Shown piece after piece: positions 19,573-27,882 of a stretch of DNA of 64,000 bases (the stretch's first letter is position 1; each line of letters starts with the position of its first letter). The stretch is from Bacillus aquiflavi (GTDB lineage: Bacteria; Bacillota; Bacilli; Bacillales; Cytobacillaceae), in assembly GCF_019915265.1 (NCBI RefSeq), contig NZ_CP082780.1:3038001-3102000 (forward strand), in the 5' to 3' direction. A program made the translations under genes and the position numbers. Below the pieces are notes generated by a model that was not told the DNA's origin, ran no database searches, and saw only the letters and a program-made list of their open reading frames with translations.

Positions 19573-20886
19573 TTACAATTTGTAATACTTCCCTGGTTCT
19601 TCGAACATCCCAAGTGCATTTTTTGTATCATATATTGTTATATTACTTTCATAAATCTTTTTATAATCCACATCACTATGATCTGTTAAGATCAAAGCTA
19701 AATCAGCTTCATTTAAATTTACTTCATCGCTATTAACAGTATAAATAACTTGTCCATCTAATTTAAATGATTTTACATACGGATCTATAGCAAGTGTTTT
19801 AGCTCCTAATTTATTTAGCATTGATAAAATTGGAAGTGATGGTGATTCCCGTACATCATCAATATCCTTCTTATATGCAACACCATACACTAGGATTGAG
19901 GCATTTTGAACGGTTTTTCCCTTGCTATTTAATATTTCCATTGTTTTATTAACAACATATTCTGGCATTGAATTGTTGATTTCTCCTGCCAGTTCTATCA
20001 ATCGTGTATGATAATTGTACTCACGAGCTTTCCATGTTAAATAGAATGGGTCTATCGGAATACAATGGCCTCCTAATCCTGGTCCAGGATAGAATGCCAT
20101 AAATCCGTATGGTTTCGTTTTGGCTGCATCAATAACTTCCCATACGTCTATCCCCATTTTATCGCACAAAATTGCCATTTCATTTGCTAAAGCAATGTTA
20201 AGGTGTCTAAATGTATTTTCAAAAATTTTTTCCATTTCTGCAACCGCTGGACTTGTCACTTCATGTACATCACCCGCTAATACCGATCGATATAAAGATG
20301 ATGCAACTTTTGTACATTTATCAGTTATACCACCAACTACTTTTGGTGTATTTTTTGTTTTAAACTGTTTATTTCCTGGATCAACACGTTCTGGAGAATA
20401 AGCAATAAAAATATTTTCACCAACTTTAAAGCCTTTTTTCTCAAACTCAGGTCGAATAATTTCCTCCGTTGTTCCTGGATATGTTGTCGATTCTAAAACA
20501 ACTAATGTCCCTTCTTTTACATATTTTGCAATTTCTTGTGAAGATGACCTAACATATGAAGTATCAGGCTGCATATATAAATCTAAAGGTGTAGGTACAC
20601 ATATCGCTACAGCATCAATTTCATTAATTTGATTATAATCTGTTGTAGCTTTTAGCAACCCATTTTTAACTACTTCTTTTAGATCTTCGTCAACAACATC
20701 TCCAATATAGTTATGCCCCTCATTTACCCAGTCCACACGTTGTGGCTGTATATCAAAGCCGATTACTTTAAAACCCGCTTTAGCTTTTTCAACTGCAAGA
20801 GGAAGTCCAACGTAACCAAGACCTACTACTCCAATCACTGCTTCTTTTGTTTCAATTTTGTTAAGTAATTCTTGATATAAAGACAT
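19573..20886 (-). CDS. wbpA: Nucleotide-sugar 6-dehydrogenase, WbpA-like
   Basis: 437 residues of the UDP-sugar dehydrogenase family. The N-terminal NAD-binding fold has IGVVGLGYVGLPLA. The catalytic-Cys region is GPGLGGHCIPIDPFY (Cys about 263). CVPTPLD and YSPERVDPG are also conserved. The GHCIP form and LAVEKAKAGFKVIGFDIQ resemble UDP-GlcNAc 6-dehydrogenases (WbpA group) more than UDP-glucose dehydrogenases. With the Gfo/Idh, acetyltransferase and DegT genes of this cluster it would start a UDP-2,3-diacetamido-uronic acid pathway. The substrate assignment is inference; UDP-ManNAc oxidation is an alternative. Confidence 0.78.
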   Translation of the reverse strand: MSLYQELLNKIETKEAVIGVVGLGYVGLPLAVEKAKAGFKVIGFDIQPQRVDWVNEGHNYIGDVVDEDLKEVVKNGLLKATTDYNQINEIDAVAICVPTPLDLYMQPDTSYVRSSSQEIAKYVKEGTLVVLESTTYPGTTEEIIRPEFEKKGFKVGENIFIAYSPERVDPGNKQFKTKNTPKVVGGITDKCTKVASSLYRSVLAGDVHEVTSPAVAEMEKIFENTFRHLNIALANEMAILCDKMGIDVWEVIDAAKTKPYGFMAFYPGPGLGGHCIPIDPFYLTWKAREYNYHTRLIELAGEINNSMPEYVVNKTMEILNSKGKTVQNASILVYGVAYKKDIDDVRESPSLPILSMLNKLGAKTLAIDPYVKSFKLDGQVIYTVNSDEVNLNEADLALILTDHSDVDYKKIYESNITIYDTKNALGMFEEPGKYYKL

Positions 20887-20901
20887 CTTTTACCACCTAT
20901 T

Positions 20902-21684
20902 CTAATTTTGTGTCTTAAGTACTCTTATATCCTTAAAATATTTGTAAAATAATAATGAGAAGAGTCCTAAATGAACACCTAAAATAAAAGCTAAAAGTAG
21001 TTTTTTCAACGATACTCCTGTAATAGATTCAATTACAAAATGATCTAATAATCGAGGCGGTTCATTAAGTAATAACTTCTTTTTTTCATTTAGCAATTCA
21101 TTTTTTAAGTCGGTAATGTAAGTCTCTTCCTTTAATAAATTTTGAAGAAGGGATTCTGTATTTAATGTGCCACCAACCTTATTCATTTCATCCATATAGA
21201 AATTATATTTTTGCGTTTTCTCTTCTATTAATGCTTCTAAATAATTTACTCTATCCTCTCTAATTGTTTGGATAATTCCATGTTCATGTTCTTTTTCTAG
21301 ATCAGATAAAACATTTTTTGAGGCTTTATTTATAAACTTCTTAACCGTACTTTCATTGTTACCAATTAACTGAACTTTTAATGAATTTTCATCTTGAAGA
21401 CTAATTTGTAAAGATCCTTCGTAGTCTTCTGGTAAAACATTTTTATAAAGATATCCTACTAATTCTTGATTACTATACTTCTCTGGAAGTTTATCAGATG
21501 AATAAAGAACTGCCTCACCAATGTAGCCTGTTTCTTTATTTACATAGGAATATGCAAAAAATATCGCAGTCAATAATAGGCCTGATCCAACAATCAACCA
21601 CCATTTTTTCAGTATATACAACACATAATCATATATAACAAACTTTTCTTTTTCCATTGATCCACAACTTTCCTTACTGTTCAT
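20902..21684 (-). CDS. Wzz/YveK-like polysaccharide chain-length protein
   Basis: 260 residues with a TM helix near the N-terminus (WWLIVGSGLLLTAIFFAYS), an extracytoplasmic coiled-coil middle, and a second TM at the C-terminus (LLLAFILGVHLGLFSLLFY). The layout matches Wzz/YveK co-polymerases without a fused kinase. No CpsD/EpsB tyrosine kinase gene is in the window. The frame overlaps the upstream aminotransferase by 11 bp. An alternative start is the ATG at residue 10 (about 21657), preceded by AAGGAAAG. Confidence 0.8.
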   Translation of the reverse strand: MNSKESCGSMEKEKFVIYDYVLYILKKWWLIVGSGLLLTAIFFAYSYVNKETGYIGEAVLYSSDKLPEKYSNQELVGYLYKNVLPEDYEGSLQISLQDENSLKVQLIGNNESTVKKFINKASKNVLSDLEKEHEHGIIQTIREDRVNYLEALIEEKTQKYNFYMDEMNKVGGTLNTESLLQNLLKEETYITDLKNELLNEKKKLLLNEPPRLLDHFVIESITGVSLKKLLLAFILGVHLGLFSLLFYKYFKDIRVLKTQN

Positions 21685-22789
21685 AATATTTGGCTATCAT
21701 ATTAACAACATATTCTTGTTGTTCCTTTTTCATCTCTGGGAACATTGGCAAAGATAATACTTCCTTCGCTGCCCTCTCAGCCTCCGGAAAATCTCCTTCT
21801 TTATAACCTAAATGTGCAAAAACTGGCTGTAAATGTAGCGGAACTGGATAATAGATCATCGATGCAACACCATTTTCCTTTAGGAAACTTTGTAAATCAT
21901 CACGATTTTTAACTCGGATTGTATATTGATGGTATACATGATATCGCTCTGCTACTTCAGTAGGTGTCACAATTTTTTCTCCAAGCTTTTCATTTAAAAG
22001 TTGCGTATAGTAGTAACGTGCATTTTCTCTTCTCATCTCACTCCATTTATTTAAGTGCGGAAGTTTAACATTTAATACAGCTGCTTGAATTTCATCTAAT
22101 CGACTATTGTACCCAAGAACATGATGATAATACTTCGGCTTACTTCCATGTACTCGAATGATCTTCATCTTCTCTTCCAATTGTTGATCTTTCGTTACAA
22201 TCATTCCCCCGTCACCATATGCACCTAAGTTCTTAGTAGGAAAGAAACTATAACAAGTTGCATCACCAATTTCACCGATCTTTTTCCCTTTATATTCGGC
22301 CCCAATTGCTTGTGCAGCATCTTCAATAACAGATATTTGATGTTTTTTAGCAATCTCCATAATCGCATCCATATCTGCAGCTTGTCCATAAAGATGTACA
22401 GGAATAATTGCTTTTGTTTTTTCCGTAATTGCCTCTTCTATTTTTGTAGCATCAATATTAAAGGTCACTGGATCTATATCAACGTAAACAGGAGTAGCAC
22501 CTGCTCTCGCTATCGCTCCCCCAGTAGAAAAAAAAGTAAACGGGGTTGTAATGACCTCATCTCCAGCTTGTACTCCACAGGCTTGAAGTGATATATGCAA
22601 AGCGTCACTTCCATTTGCTACGCCAATACCATAATTCGCATTAACAAACTTTGCAATTGAAGCCTCTAATTGCTTAACATTATCACCGAGAATAAAGCGC
22701 GATGATGTCATTACAGAATCAAGCGTCTCAATGATTTCATCTTTTAAAATTTGATATTGTTCTGATAAATCAAGCATTGGAACCTTCAT
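21674..22789 (-). CDS. DegT/DnrJ/EryC1 aminotransferase, WbpE-like
   Basis: 371 residues, PLP-dependent sugar aminotransferase. It has GVANGSDALHISLQ, the ITTPFTFFSTGGAI region, VIEDAAQAIGAEYKG, and the PLP-lysine loop FFPTKNLGAYGDGGM (Lys about 185). FNSRLDEIQAA-type motif GYNSRLDEIQAAVL is present. PMLDLSEQYQILKDEI at the start and the GxYGDGGM form resemble WbpE/WlbC-type 3-amino-sugar transaminases. That fits the WbpA-like and WbpB-like genes in the cluster. It heads its own transcription unit, after a terminator and an extended -10 promoter at 22838. Confidence 0.8.
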   Translation of the reverse strand: MKVPMLDLSEQYQILKDEIIETLDSVMTSSRFILGDNVKQLEASIAKFVNANYGIGVANGSDALHISLQACGVQAGDEVITTPFTFFSTGGAIARAGATPVYVDIDPVTFNIDATKIEEAITEKTKAIIPVHLYGQAADMDAIMEIAKKHQISVIEDAAQAIGAEYKGKKIGEIGDATCYSFFPTKNLGAYGDGGMIVTKDQQLEEKMKIIRVHGSKPKYYHHVLGYNSRLDEIQAAVLNVKLPHLNKWSEMRRENARYYYTQLLNEKLGEKIVTPTEVAERYHVYHQYTIRVKNRDDLQSFLKENGVASMIYYPVPLHLQPVFAHLGYKEGDFPEAERAAKEVLSLPMFPEMKKEQQEYVVNMIAKYYEQ

Positions 22790-22837
22790 AAAATAAGTCT
22801 CCTTTTTTTAATTTTTAACCCCTTCTTTGACTTGACT

Positions 22838-22843
22838 ATTATA
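22838..22843 (-). promoter_or_regulatory. Extended -10 promoter of the second polysaccharide operon
   Basis: The minus strand reads TGATATAAT (TG-N-TATAAT), about 50 bp before the aminotransferase start. The same 9-mer precedes the dehydratase gene at 29819. Confidence 0.5.
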
Positions 22844-22904
22844 TCATTGTTATTCTTTTTTTTATCTATCTGTAACAGATTTTTAATAAAAAATAATGAA
22901 ATAC

Positions 22905-22936
22905 AGTTGAAAACCTCCTAAAAAACGGAGGTTTTA
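22905..22936 (-). terminator. Terminator between the two polysaccharide operons
   Basis: AAAACCTCC and GGAGGTTTT form a 9-bp stem just after the phosphoglycosyltransferase stop codon. On the minus strand it ends in TTTTCAAC. Confidence 0.7.
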
Positions 22937-22941
22937 GTAAT

Positions 22942-23586
22942 TTATTCGATTATTTTAGTAATCGTTTTAAAAATAATATGAATATCCTCTTTAAGCGACC
23001 TTCGAGCTACATATTCAAGATTTATTTTCAGCTTATCCCTCATAATTTCCTCAATATATACCTTTTCTGGATCAGTGCTGTTAGCAAGGATTTCATTCTC
23101 ATTCCGATACTTAATTGAAGCGTAGTCGGTTATTCCAGGACGGATTTCAAAAATTTGCCTCTGCTTTTCATTATAATAGGCTGTGTATTTAGGAACTTCA
23201 GGACGAGGTCCTACTAAACTCATATCACCAACTAGCACATTAAAAAGCTGTGGAAACTCATCAATCTTATATTTTCTTAAAAAATGACCTACTCTTGTGA
23301 TCCTTTTGTCTTTTCCTACTGTAATTTGTTTCCCATATTTCTCCGCATCAACAATCATTGTGCGAAATTTTAAAATTTCAAATGGTTTTTCATGTCTGCC
23401 AACCCTTGTCTGTTTAAAAAAAACTGGCCCTTTTGAATCTATTTTGATTAATACACTAACGAGAATTAGAACAGGTGATAGAATGACTAGTCCTATAAAA
23501 GAGGCTGTAATATCAAATATTCTCTTTAAGATATCGTTCAAAACATGGCTCTTTTTTTTGCACTGAACGAGAGATTTATCCTCCAT
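22942..23586 (-). CDS. Initiating phosphoglycosyltransferase (PglC/EpsL type)
   Basis: About 214 residues from the ATG at 23586 (AGGTGA upstream). A GTG nine bases earlier abuts the stop of the previous gene. It has one N-terminal membrane segment (ITASFIGLVILSPVLILVSV), then the conserved sugar-transferase core GPVFFKQTRVGRH, EILKFRTM, LRKYKIDEFPQLFNVL and SLVGPRPEVP. It transfers a phospho-sugar from UDP-sugar to undecaprenyl phosphate, starting repeat-unit assembly. Being next to PglE-like and PglF-like genes, the likely substrate is a UDP-diamino- or 4-amino-dideoxy sugar. That substrate is inferred. Confidence 0.88.
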   Translation of the reverse strand: MEDKSLVQCKKKSHVLNDILKRIFDITASFIGLVILSPVLILVSVLIKIDSKGPVFFKQTRVGRHEKPFEILKFRTMIVDAEKYGKQITVGKDKRITRVGHFLRKYKIDEFPQLFNVLVGDMSLVGPRPEVPKYTAYYNEKQRQIFEIRPGITDYASIKYRNENEILANSTDPEKVYIEEIMRDKLKINLEYVARRSLKEDIHIIFKTITKIIE

Positions 23587-23595
23587 TACATTCAC

Positions 23596-24747
23596 CTATC
23601 TTTTATATGTTTTTGCAATCTCTAAGACAACATCTACAACTCGCTGAACTTGCTGCTCGCTCATTTTAGGGTAAAGAGGAAGAGAAATGGCTCCTTCATA
23701 TGCTGCAAGAGCATTAGGATAATCTTCCACCTTATAACCAAGCTTCTTATAATACGGTTGCATCGGTACAGGAATGAAATGAACACTCGTACCAATTCCT
23801 TTTTCTTTAAGTTTTTCAATAAACTCAGCACGATCAATTGTGAAATTTTGTTCCTTAACGCGTAACACATACAAATGCCATGCATGGCGATTAACATCGT
23901 CATGGTGAGGAACTATAAATCCTTCAATTTCTGAAAAGGCTTGATTATAAACAGCCGCATAACGTTCCCTTGTCTGCTGCATTTGCTCCAATTTACTTAA
24001 CTGAACAATTCCAAAGGCTGCTTGAATATCCGTCATATTATATTTAAATCCTGGATAATCTACCTCATAATACCATGAACCTTTATCCCCGTAACGGTTC
24101 CAAGCATTCTTACTCATTCCATGCAAACTCATTACCCGAATTTTATCGGCTAATGCTTCGTTATGAGTTGTAATCATACCGCCTTCACCAGTGACTAGGT
24201 TCTTTGTAGCATAGAAACTGAAACATGTAAAATCTCCGATACTCCCTATCATTTTCCCTTTATATTGTGTATGAACAGCATGTGCGGCATCTTCTATTAC
24301 AGTTAAATTATACTTTCGGGCAATTTCCATAATCGGATCCATGTCACATGGATAACCAGCAAAATGAACTGGTATGATGGCTTTTGTTTTATTTGTAATT
24401 TTACTCTCTATCTGATTTACATCAATGTTCATTGTTACTGGATCGATGTCTACAAAAACTGGCTTTGCGCCTGAATGAATAATTGTATTAGCACTTGATA
24501 CAAAGGTATAAGGTGTTGTAATAACCTCATCTCCCGGTCCAACTCCGGCAGCCAGTTGAGATAAATGCAATCCTGCCGTACAAGAATTTAATCCAATTGC
24601 ATGCTCAGCTTGAACATAGCTTTTAAATTGTTTTTCAAACTCAACTGTTTTTGGACCTTTACTTAACCAATTTGAATGGATCGTATCTATCACTTCTTTT
24701 ATTTCTTCATCTTCAATTTGTGGTAATGCGTATGGGATTGTATCCAT
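23596..24747 (-). CDS. DegT/DnrJ/EryC1 aminotransferase, PglE-like
   Basis: 383 residues. The start IPYALPQIEDEEIKEVIDTI, then LNSCTAGLHLSQLAAG, TPYTFVSSAN, VIEDAAHAVHTQYKGKMIG and the PLP-Lys loop FYATKNLVTGEGGM, match 4-aminotransferases acting on UDP-4-keto-6-deoxy-GlcNAc (PglE/PseC-like). GFKYNMTDIQAA and YPKMSEQQV are also typical. The PglF-like dehydratase upstream would supply the substrate. It follows a glycosyltransferase by 24 bp and abuts the phosphoglycosyltransferase. Confidence 0.82.
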   Translation of the reverse strand: MDTIPYALPQIEDEEIKEVIDTIHSNWLSKGPKTVEFEKQFKSYVQAEHAIGLNSCTAGLHLSQLAAGVGPGDEVITTPYTFVSSANTIIHSGAKPVFVDIDPVTMNIDVNQIESKITNKTKAIIPVHFAGYPCDMDPIMEIARKYNLTVIEDAAHAVHTQYKGKMIGSIGDFTCFSFYATKNLVTGEGGMITTHNEALADKIRVMSLHGMSKNAWNRYGDKGSWYYEVDYPGFKYNMTDIQAAFGIVQLSKLEQMQQTRERYAAVYNQAFSEIEGFIVPHHDDVNRHAWHLYVLRVKEQNFTIDRAEFIEKLKEKGIGTSVHFIPVPMQPYYKKLGYKVEDYPNALAAYEGAISLPLYPKMSEQQVQRVVDVVLEIAKTYKR

Positions 24748-24771
24748 TATCGTTCACACCTTCATGCAATA

Positions 24772-25998
24772 TTATTTCATGATCTTTAAAAAATCTTTAG
24801 CTAAAACTTTATAATCATGTTTACTCATTACAAAGTTTTTTCCGCTACTCCCCATAGCCTTCCTTGTCTGTTCTGGTGTATTCATCATTTTTCTTACCGC
24901 AAATGCAATCTGCTCTGGATCCTCTGGAGGGATTGAAATTCCACACTGTGCTTCAGCCACAAGGTCATTTCCGGCTTCTATTCCATGTATAATCGGTTTT
25001 CCTGACATCATGTAATCTAACAGCTTATTTGGACTTACACCAAATTGATATAGCGGACTCTTCCTCCAACCGATATAAAGACAGTCCATCTTTGACAAAA
25101 AGTCAGGGATAGCTTTTTTATTAATAACAGGTAAAAAATAAATATTATTTAACTTTTTTTGTTTAGCTGTTTCTATTAATTTTTCTCTATCAGGTCCTTT
25201 TCCAACTAATACGAAAGCAACAGGATCATCCTTTAGAGCTTCACATGCATCAAACAAATACTCTAGTGCGTTGGCAATACCATGTGTACCTGCATATCCA
25301 ATCAAAAATTTCCCTTCCAATTTTAACTCATCAATAATCGTTTGATGCCCAGGCGGGATATTTTCATTTGCTTCAAGCCATTGGTCTACCGCAATCCCAT
25401 TCGGCAAATATGTAAATTTATGACTAGCCATCCCATGCTCTATCATGTGCTGATCTGCCTTTGGAAGTAAAGAAACTACTTTATGGGCTTTACGGTAAGC
25501 ATCATTTTCTGCCTTTTGCATTGTCATAATAAAAGGGTGAAATCGCGACATATTGCCTAAAAGCATTGGTGATAGGGGCCAGAGATCGTGCACCTCAAAA
25601 ATAAACTGCGCATTTGCCTTTTTAGCAATTCTACTTGCTGGATAAATATCTAATGGGTATGTAGAAGAGGCTATGACAATACTAGGTTCTATTTGATCTA
25701 CGATATGTTTTATATTAAACGATAATTCTTTAATAAAAGATAACATATTAAGTATTCTCTTAATACCATTTCCTTCGTATTCAGGAGTTTTAATCCATAT
25801 ATACTTAATACCGTCTAAAAATTCTTCAGTCCATTTATCCATTACTTCCGGCTGTTTTGTTCTAATATGAGAATGGGACGCAGCAATAATCGTAACATTA
25901 TGCCCTAAACTAACCCATTCTTTTGCTAAATGATATGGCCGGTATTCCATCCCATGAATATTTGATCCAGCATAATGATTAATTAATAAGATATTCAT
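24772..25998 (-). CDS. GT4 glycosyltransferase (WbuB-like)
   Basis: 408 residues. MNILLINHYAGSNIHGMEYR and the HDLWPLSPMLLG segment are characteristic of WbuB/WbpY-like GT4 enzymes. Donor domain motifs are FLIGYAGTHGIANALEYLF, LVGKGPDREKL and the SPNKLLDYMMSGKPII region. It probably adds the second or a later sugar to the lipid-linked unit. It lies in the first polysaccharide operon between the acetyltransferase and the PglE-like gene. Confidence 0.85.
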   Translation of the reverse strand: MNILLINHYAGSNIHGMEYRPYHLAKEWVSLGHNVTIIAASHSHIRTKQPEVMDKWTEEFLDGIKYIWIKTPEYEGNGIKRILNMLSFIKELSFNIKHIVDQIEPSIVIASSTYPLDIYPASRIAKKANAQFIFEVHDLWPLSPMLLGNMSRFHPFIMTMQKAENDAYRKAHKVVSLLPKADQHMIEHGMASHKFTYLPNGIAVDQWLEANENIPPGHQTIIDELKLEGKFLIGYAGTHGIANALEYLFDACEALKDDPVAFVLVGKGPDREKLIETAKQKKLNNIYFLPVINKKAIPDFLSKMDCLYIGWRKSPLYQFGVSPNKLLDYMMSGKPIIHGIEAGNDLVAEAQCGISIPPEDPEQIAFAVRKMMNTPEQTRKAMGSSGKNFVMSKHDYKVLAKDFLKIMK

Positions 25999-26012
25999 TC
26001 TATCCCACCGAA

Positions 26013-26732
26013 CTATTGATTTCTTAATAGTTGTTCTTCAGGAACGTTACGAATTTTTCTTGCTGGAGAACCGACAACTAGCTCTTCTTGTTTAACATCT
26101 TTTGTTACGATACTTCCAGCTGCAACAGTACCATCTTCTTCAATGGTTTTACCTGGCAAGATAGTTGAATTAGCTCCGATTCTTCCGCCAGTTTTCACTG
26201 TTACACCTTTAAAATGGTTAAAACGTTCCTTTGTCCGTGCCATATAATTATCATTTGTCGTTACTACACAAGGAGCAATAAATACATCATCACCTAGAGT
26301 TGAGTATGCTGTAATGTAACAATTCGTTTCTAATTTACATTTTTTCCCAACTTGGCAATCGTTCTCAACTGCTACGCCCCGACCAACAATTGTTTTTTCT
26401 CCAATTGAAACACGTTCTCGAATAGTAGCTAAATCAGCAATAAATACATCATCGTGAATTGTAGCATTTGCGTATACAATTGCTGACGTACCTACAGTTA
26501 CACCGTTTCCAATCGTTGTTGGGGGCAGGAATTTAGTTTCAGGCAATATTGATGCTTTTGCTCTTGTTGGTTGTTTTCCGATTACTACATTATCTTGAAT
26601 AATGACATTACTTCCAATTTTAGTACCATCATAAATGACAACATTGTGACCAATGATAACATTTTCGCCAAATTCGACATTTTCACCAATATATACATTT
26701 TGCCCAACGGATATTTTTTCCATCATCTTCAT
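26013..26732 (-). CDS. Hexapeptide-repeat N-acetyltransferase, WbpD-like
   Basis: 239 residues, built almost entirely of left-handed beta-helix hexapeptides (VYIGENVEFGENVIIGHNV, VIVGRGVAVENDCQVG and others). A C-terminal IVTKDVKQEELVVGSPARKI closes the fold. It lacks the N-terminal Rossmann-like domain of PglD, so WbpD-like acetylation of a 3-amino-uronic acid is favoured. The start ATG overlaps the previous gene's stop (ATGA); internal ATGs at residues 3 and 4 are equally possible. It depends on acetyl-CoA. Confidence 0.78.
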   Translation of the reverse strand: MKMMEKISVGQNVYIGENVEFGENVIIGHNVVIYDGTKIGSNVIIQDNVVIGKQPTRAKASILPETKFLPPTTIGNGVTVGTSAIVYANATIHDDVFIADLATIRERVSIGEKTIVGRGVAVENDCQVGKKCKLETNCYITAYSTLGDDVFIAPCVVTTNDNYMARTKERFNHFKGVTVKTGGRIGANSTILPGKTIEEDGTVAAGSIVTKDVKQEELVVGSPARKIRNVPEEQLLRNQ

Positions 26733-27760
26733 CGTCCTTCATTAATTTTAACGGGTTTACCTGTTTCTGCTGAATGATAAAGTGCAACTACTAACTCTAA
26801 AGCTCTTTTCCCTTCTTCTCCAGTAACAATTGGAGAACGATCTTCTTTAATGGCTTCCATCATATCTTCAATAATCCATTGGTGACCTGGCTTTCCAAAC
26901 GGTTCTGCTTTTATTTCATTCACTAATTTTTCTGTTTCTTGTTCACTTACATTTTCCATTTCCCAATGCTCAATAAAATTAGCTGTTCTTCCCCATATTT
27001 TTACAGAGGCTTTTTCTCCGAAAACACTTAAAGATTCTTCGTAATTTTTTGGATAAATTGTTGTCGCTGCTTCTATAACTCCTAAAGAACCTTTTTTAAA
27101 TTTAACTAAGCCTGTTGACACATCTTCAGCCTCAATATGACGAAGTCGAGTCGCCGCCATACTATATACTTCTTCAACATCGCCCATAACCCATACAAGT
27201 AAGTCTAAATTATGTATAGCTTGATTCATAAGAACACCGCCGTCTAAAGATTTAGTACCTCTCCACGGTGCTTGATCATAGTACTCTTGATTTCGATTCC
27301 AGCGAACAGTTGCATTCGCGTGGCTTAATTTCCCAAACTTACCTTTATCCATTGCTTTTTTTAACTTAATCATTGCCGGTCTAAACCGATTTGGGTGTAA
27401 AACCGAAAGCTTTACGGAATTTTCTTCGCATGCTTCAATCATTGAACTTGCGTCTTCAACTGTTAGTGCAATTGGCTTTTCCACAATTACATGTTTTTTA
27501 GCATTCGCAGCTTTAATTGTTAATGGTGCGTGGGTTCCACTTGGAGTACATATATTTACGACATCTATGTTATGATCTAATAGTAGCTCATCATAAGACT
27601 CATAACCTTTTGCACCATATTCCTCAATATAAAACGTCATATTCGAAGGTACGGTATCACAAACAGCAACTAGCTTTGCACCCGGTGCATTTTTAATCGC
27701 TTCAGCATGCTTTTTAGCAATATGCCCGCATCCTACAATTGCAAAATTTGTTCCACTCAT
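26729..27760 (-). CDS. Gfo/Idh/MocA oxidoreductase, WbpB-like
   Basis: 343 residues from the ATG at 27760, with GAGGTG 7 nt upstream; an in-frame GTG nine bases earlier is part of the RBS. The NAD(P) fold starts FAIVGCGHIAKKHAEAI. VEKPIALTVEDA carries the EKP motif, and the C-terminal domain has DGGVLMNQAIHNLDLLVWVMG with the catalytic His region. WbpB/WlbA enzymes oxidise C3 of UDP-GlcNAcA to the 3-keto sugar, the substrate for the WbpE-like aminotransferase. The assignment rests on family and on the presence of all partners in the locus. Confidence 0.82.
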   Translation of the reverse strand: MSGTNFAIVGCGHIAKKHAEAIKNAPGAKLVAVCDTVPSNMTFYIEEYGAKGYESYDELLLDHNIDVVNICTPSGTHAPLTIKAANAKKHVIVEKPIALTVEDASSMIEACEENSVKLSVLHPNRFRPAMIKLKKAMDKGKFGKLSHANATVRWNRNQEYYDQAPWRGTKSLDGGVLMNQAIHNLDLLVWVMGDVEEVYSMAATRLRHIEAEDVSTGLVKFKKGSLGVIEAATTIYPKNYEESLSVFGEKASVKIWGRTANFIEHWEMENVSEQETEKLVNEIKAEPFGKPGHQWIIEDMMEAIKEDRSPIVTGEEGKRALELVVALYHSAETGKPVKINEGR

Positions 27761-27842
27761 TATGCTCACCTCATAAGTTAAAAAATGTCTGCCGCAACCG
27801 GTGTATCATCTCGTAAAAAAATTACTGCCCATAAAACAGAAA

Positions 27843-27880
27843 GAAAAGAACATCACGAAACTGTTCGTTCTTTTCATCCA
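27843..27880 (-). terminator. Weak hairpin between the dehydratase and oxidoreductase genes
   Basis: AAAAGAAC and GTTCTTTT pair around a 15-nt loop just after the dehydratase stop. On the minus strand TTTTCTTTCTG follows. It may act as a partial terminator inside the operon. Confidence 0.4.
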
Positions 27881-27882
27881 TT

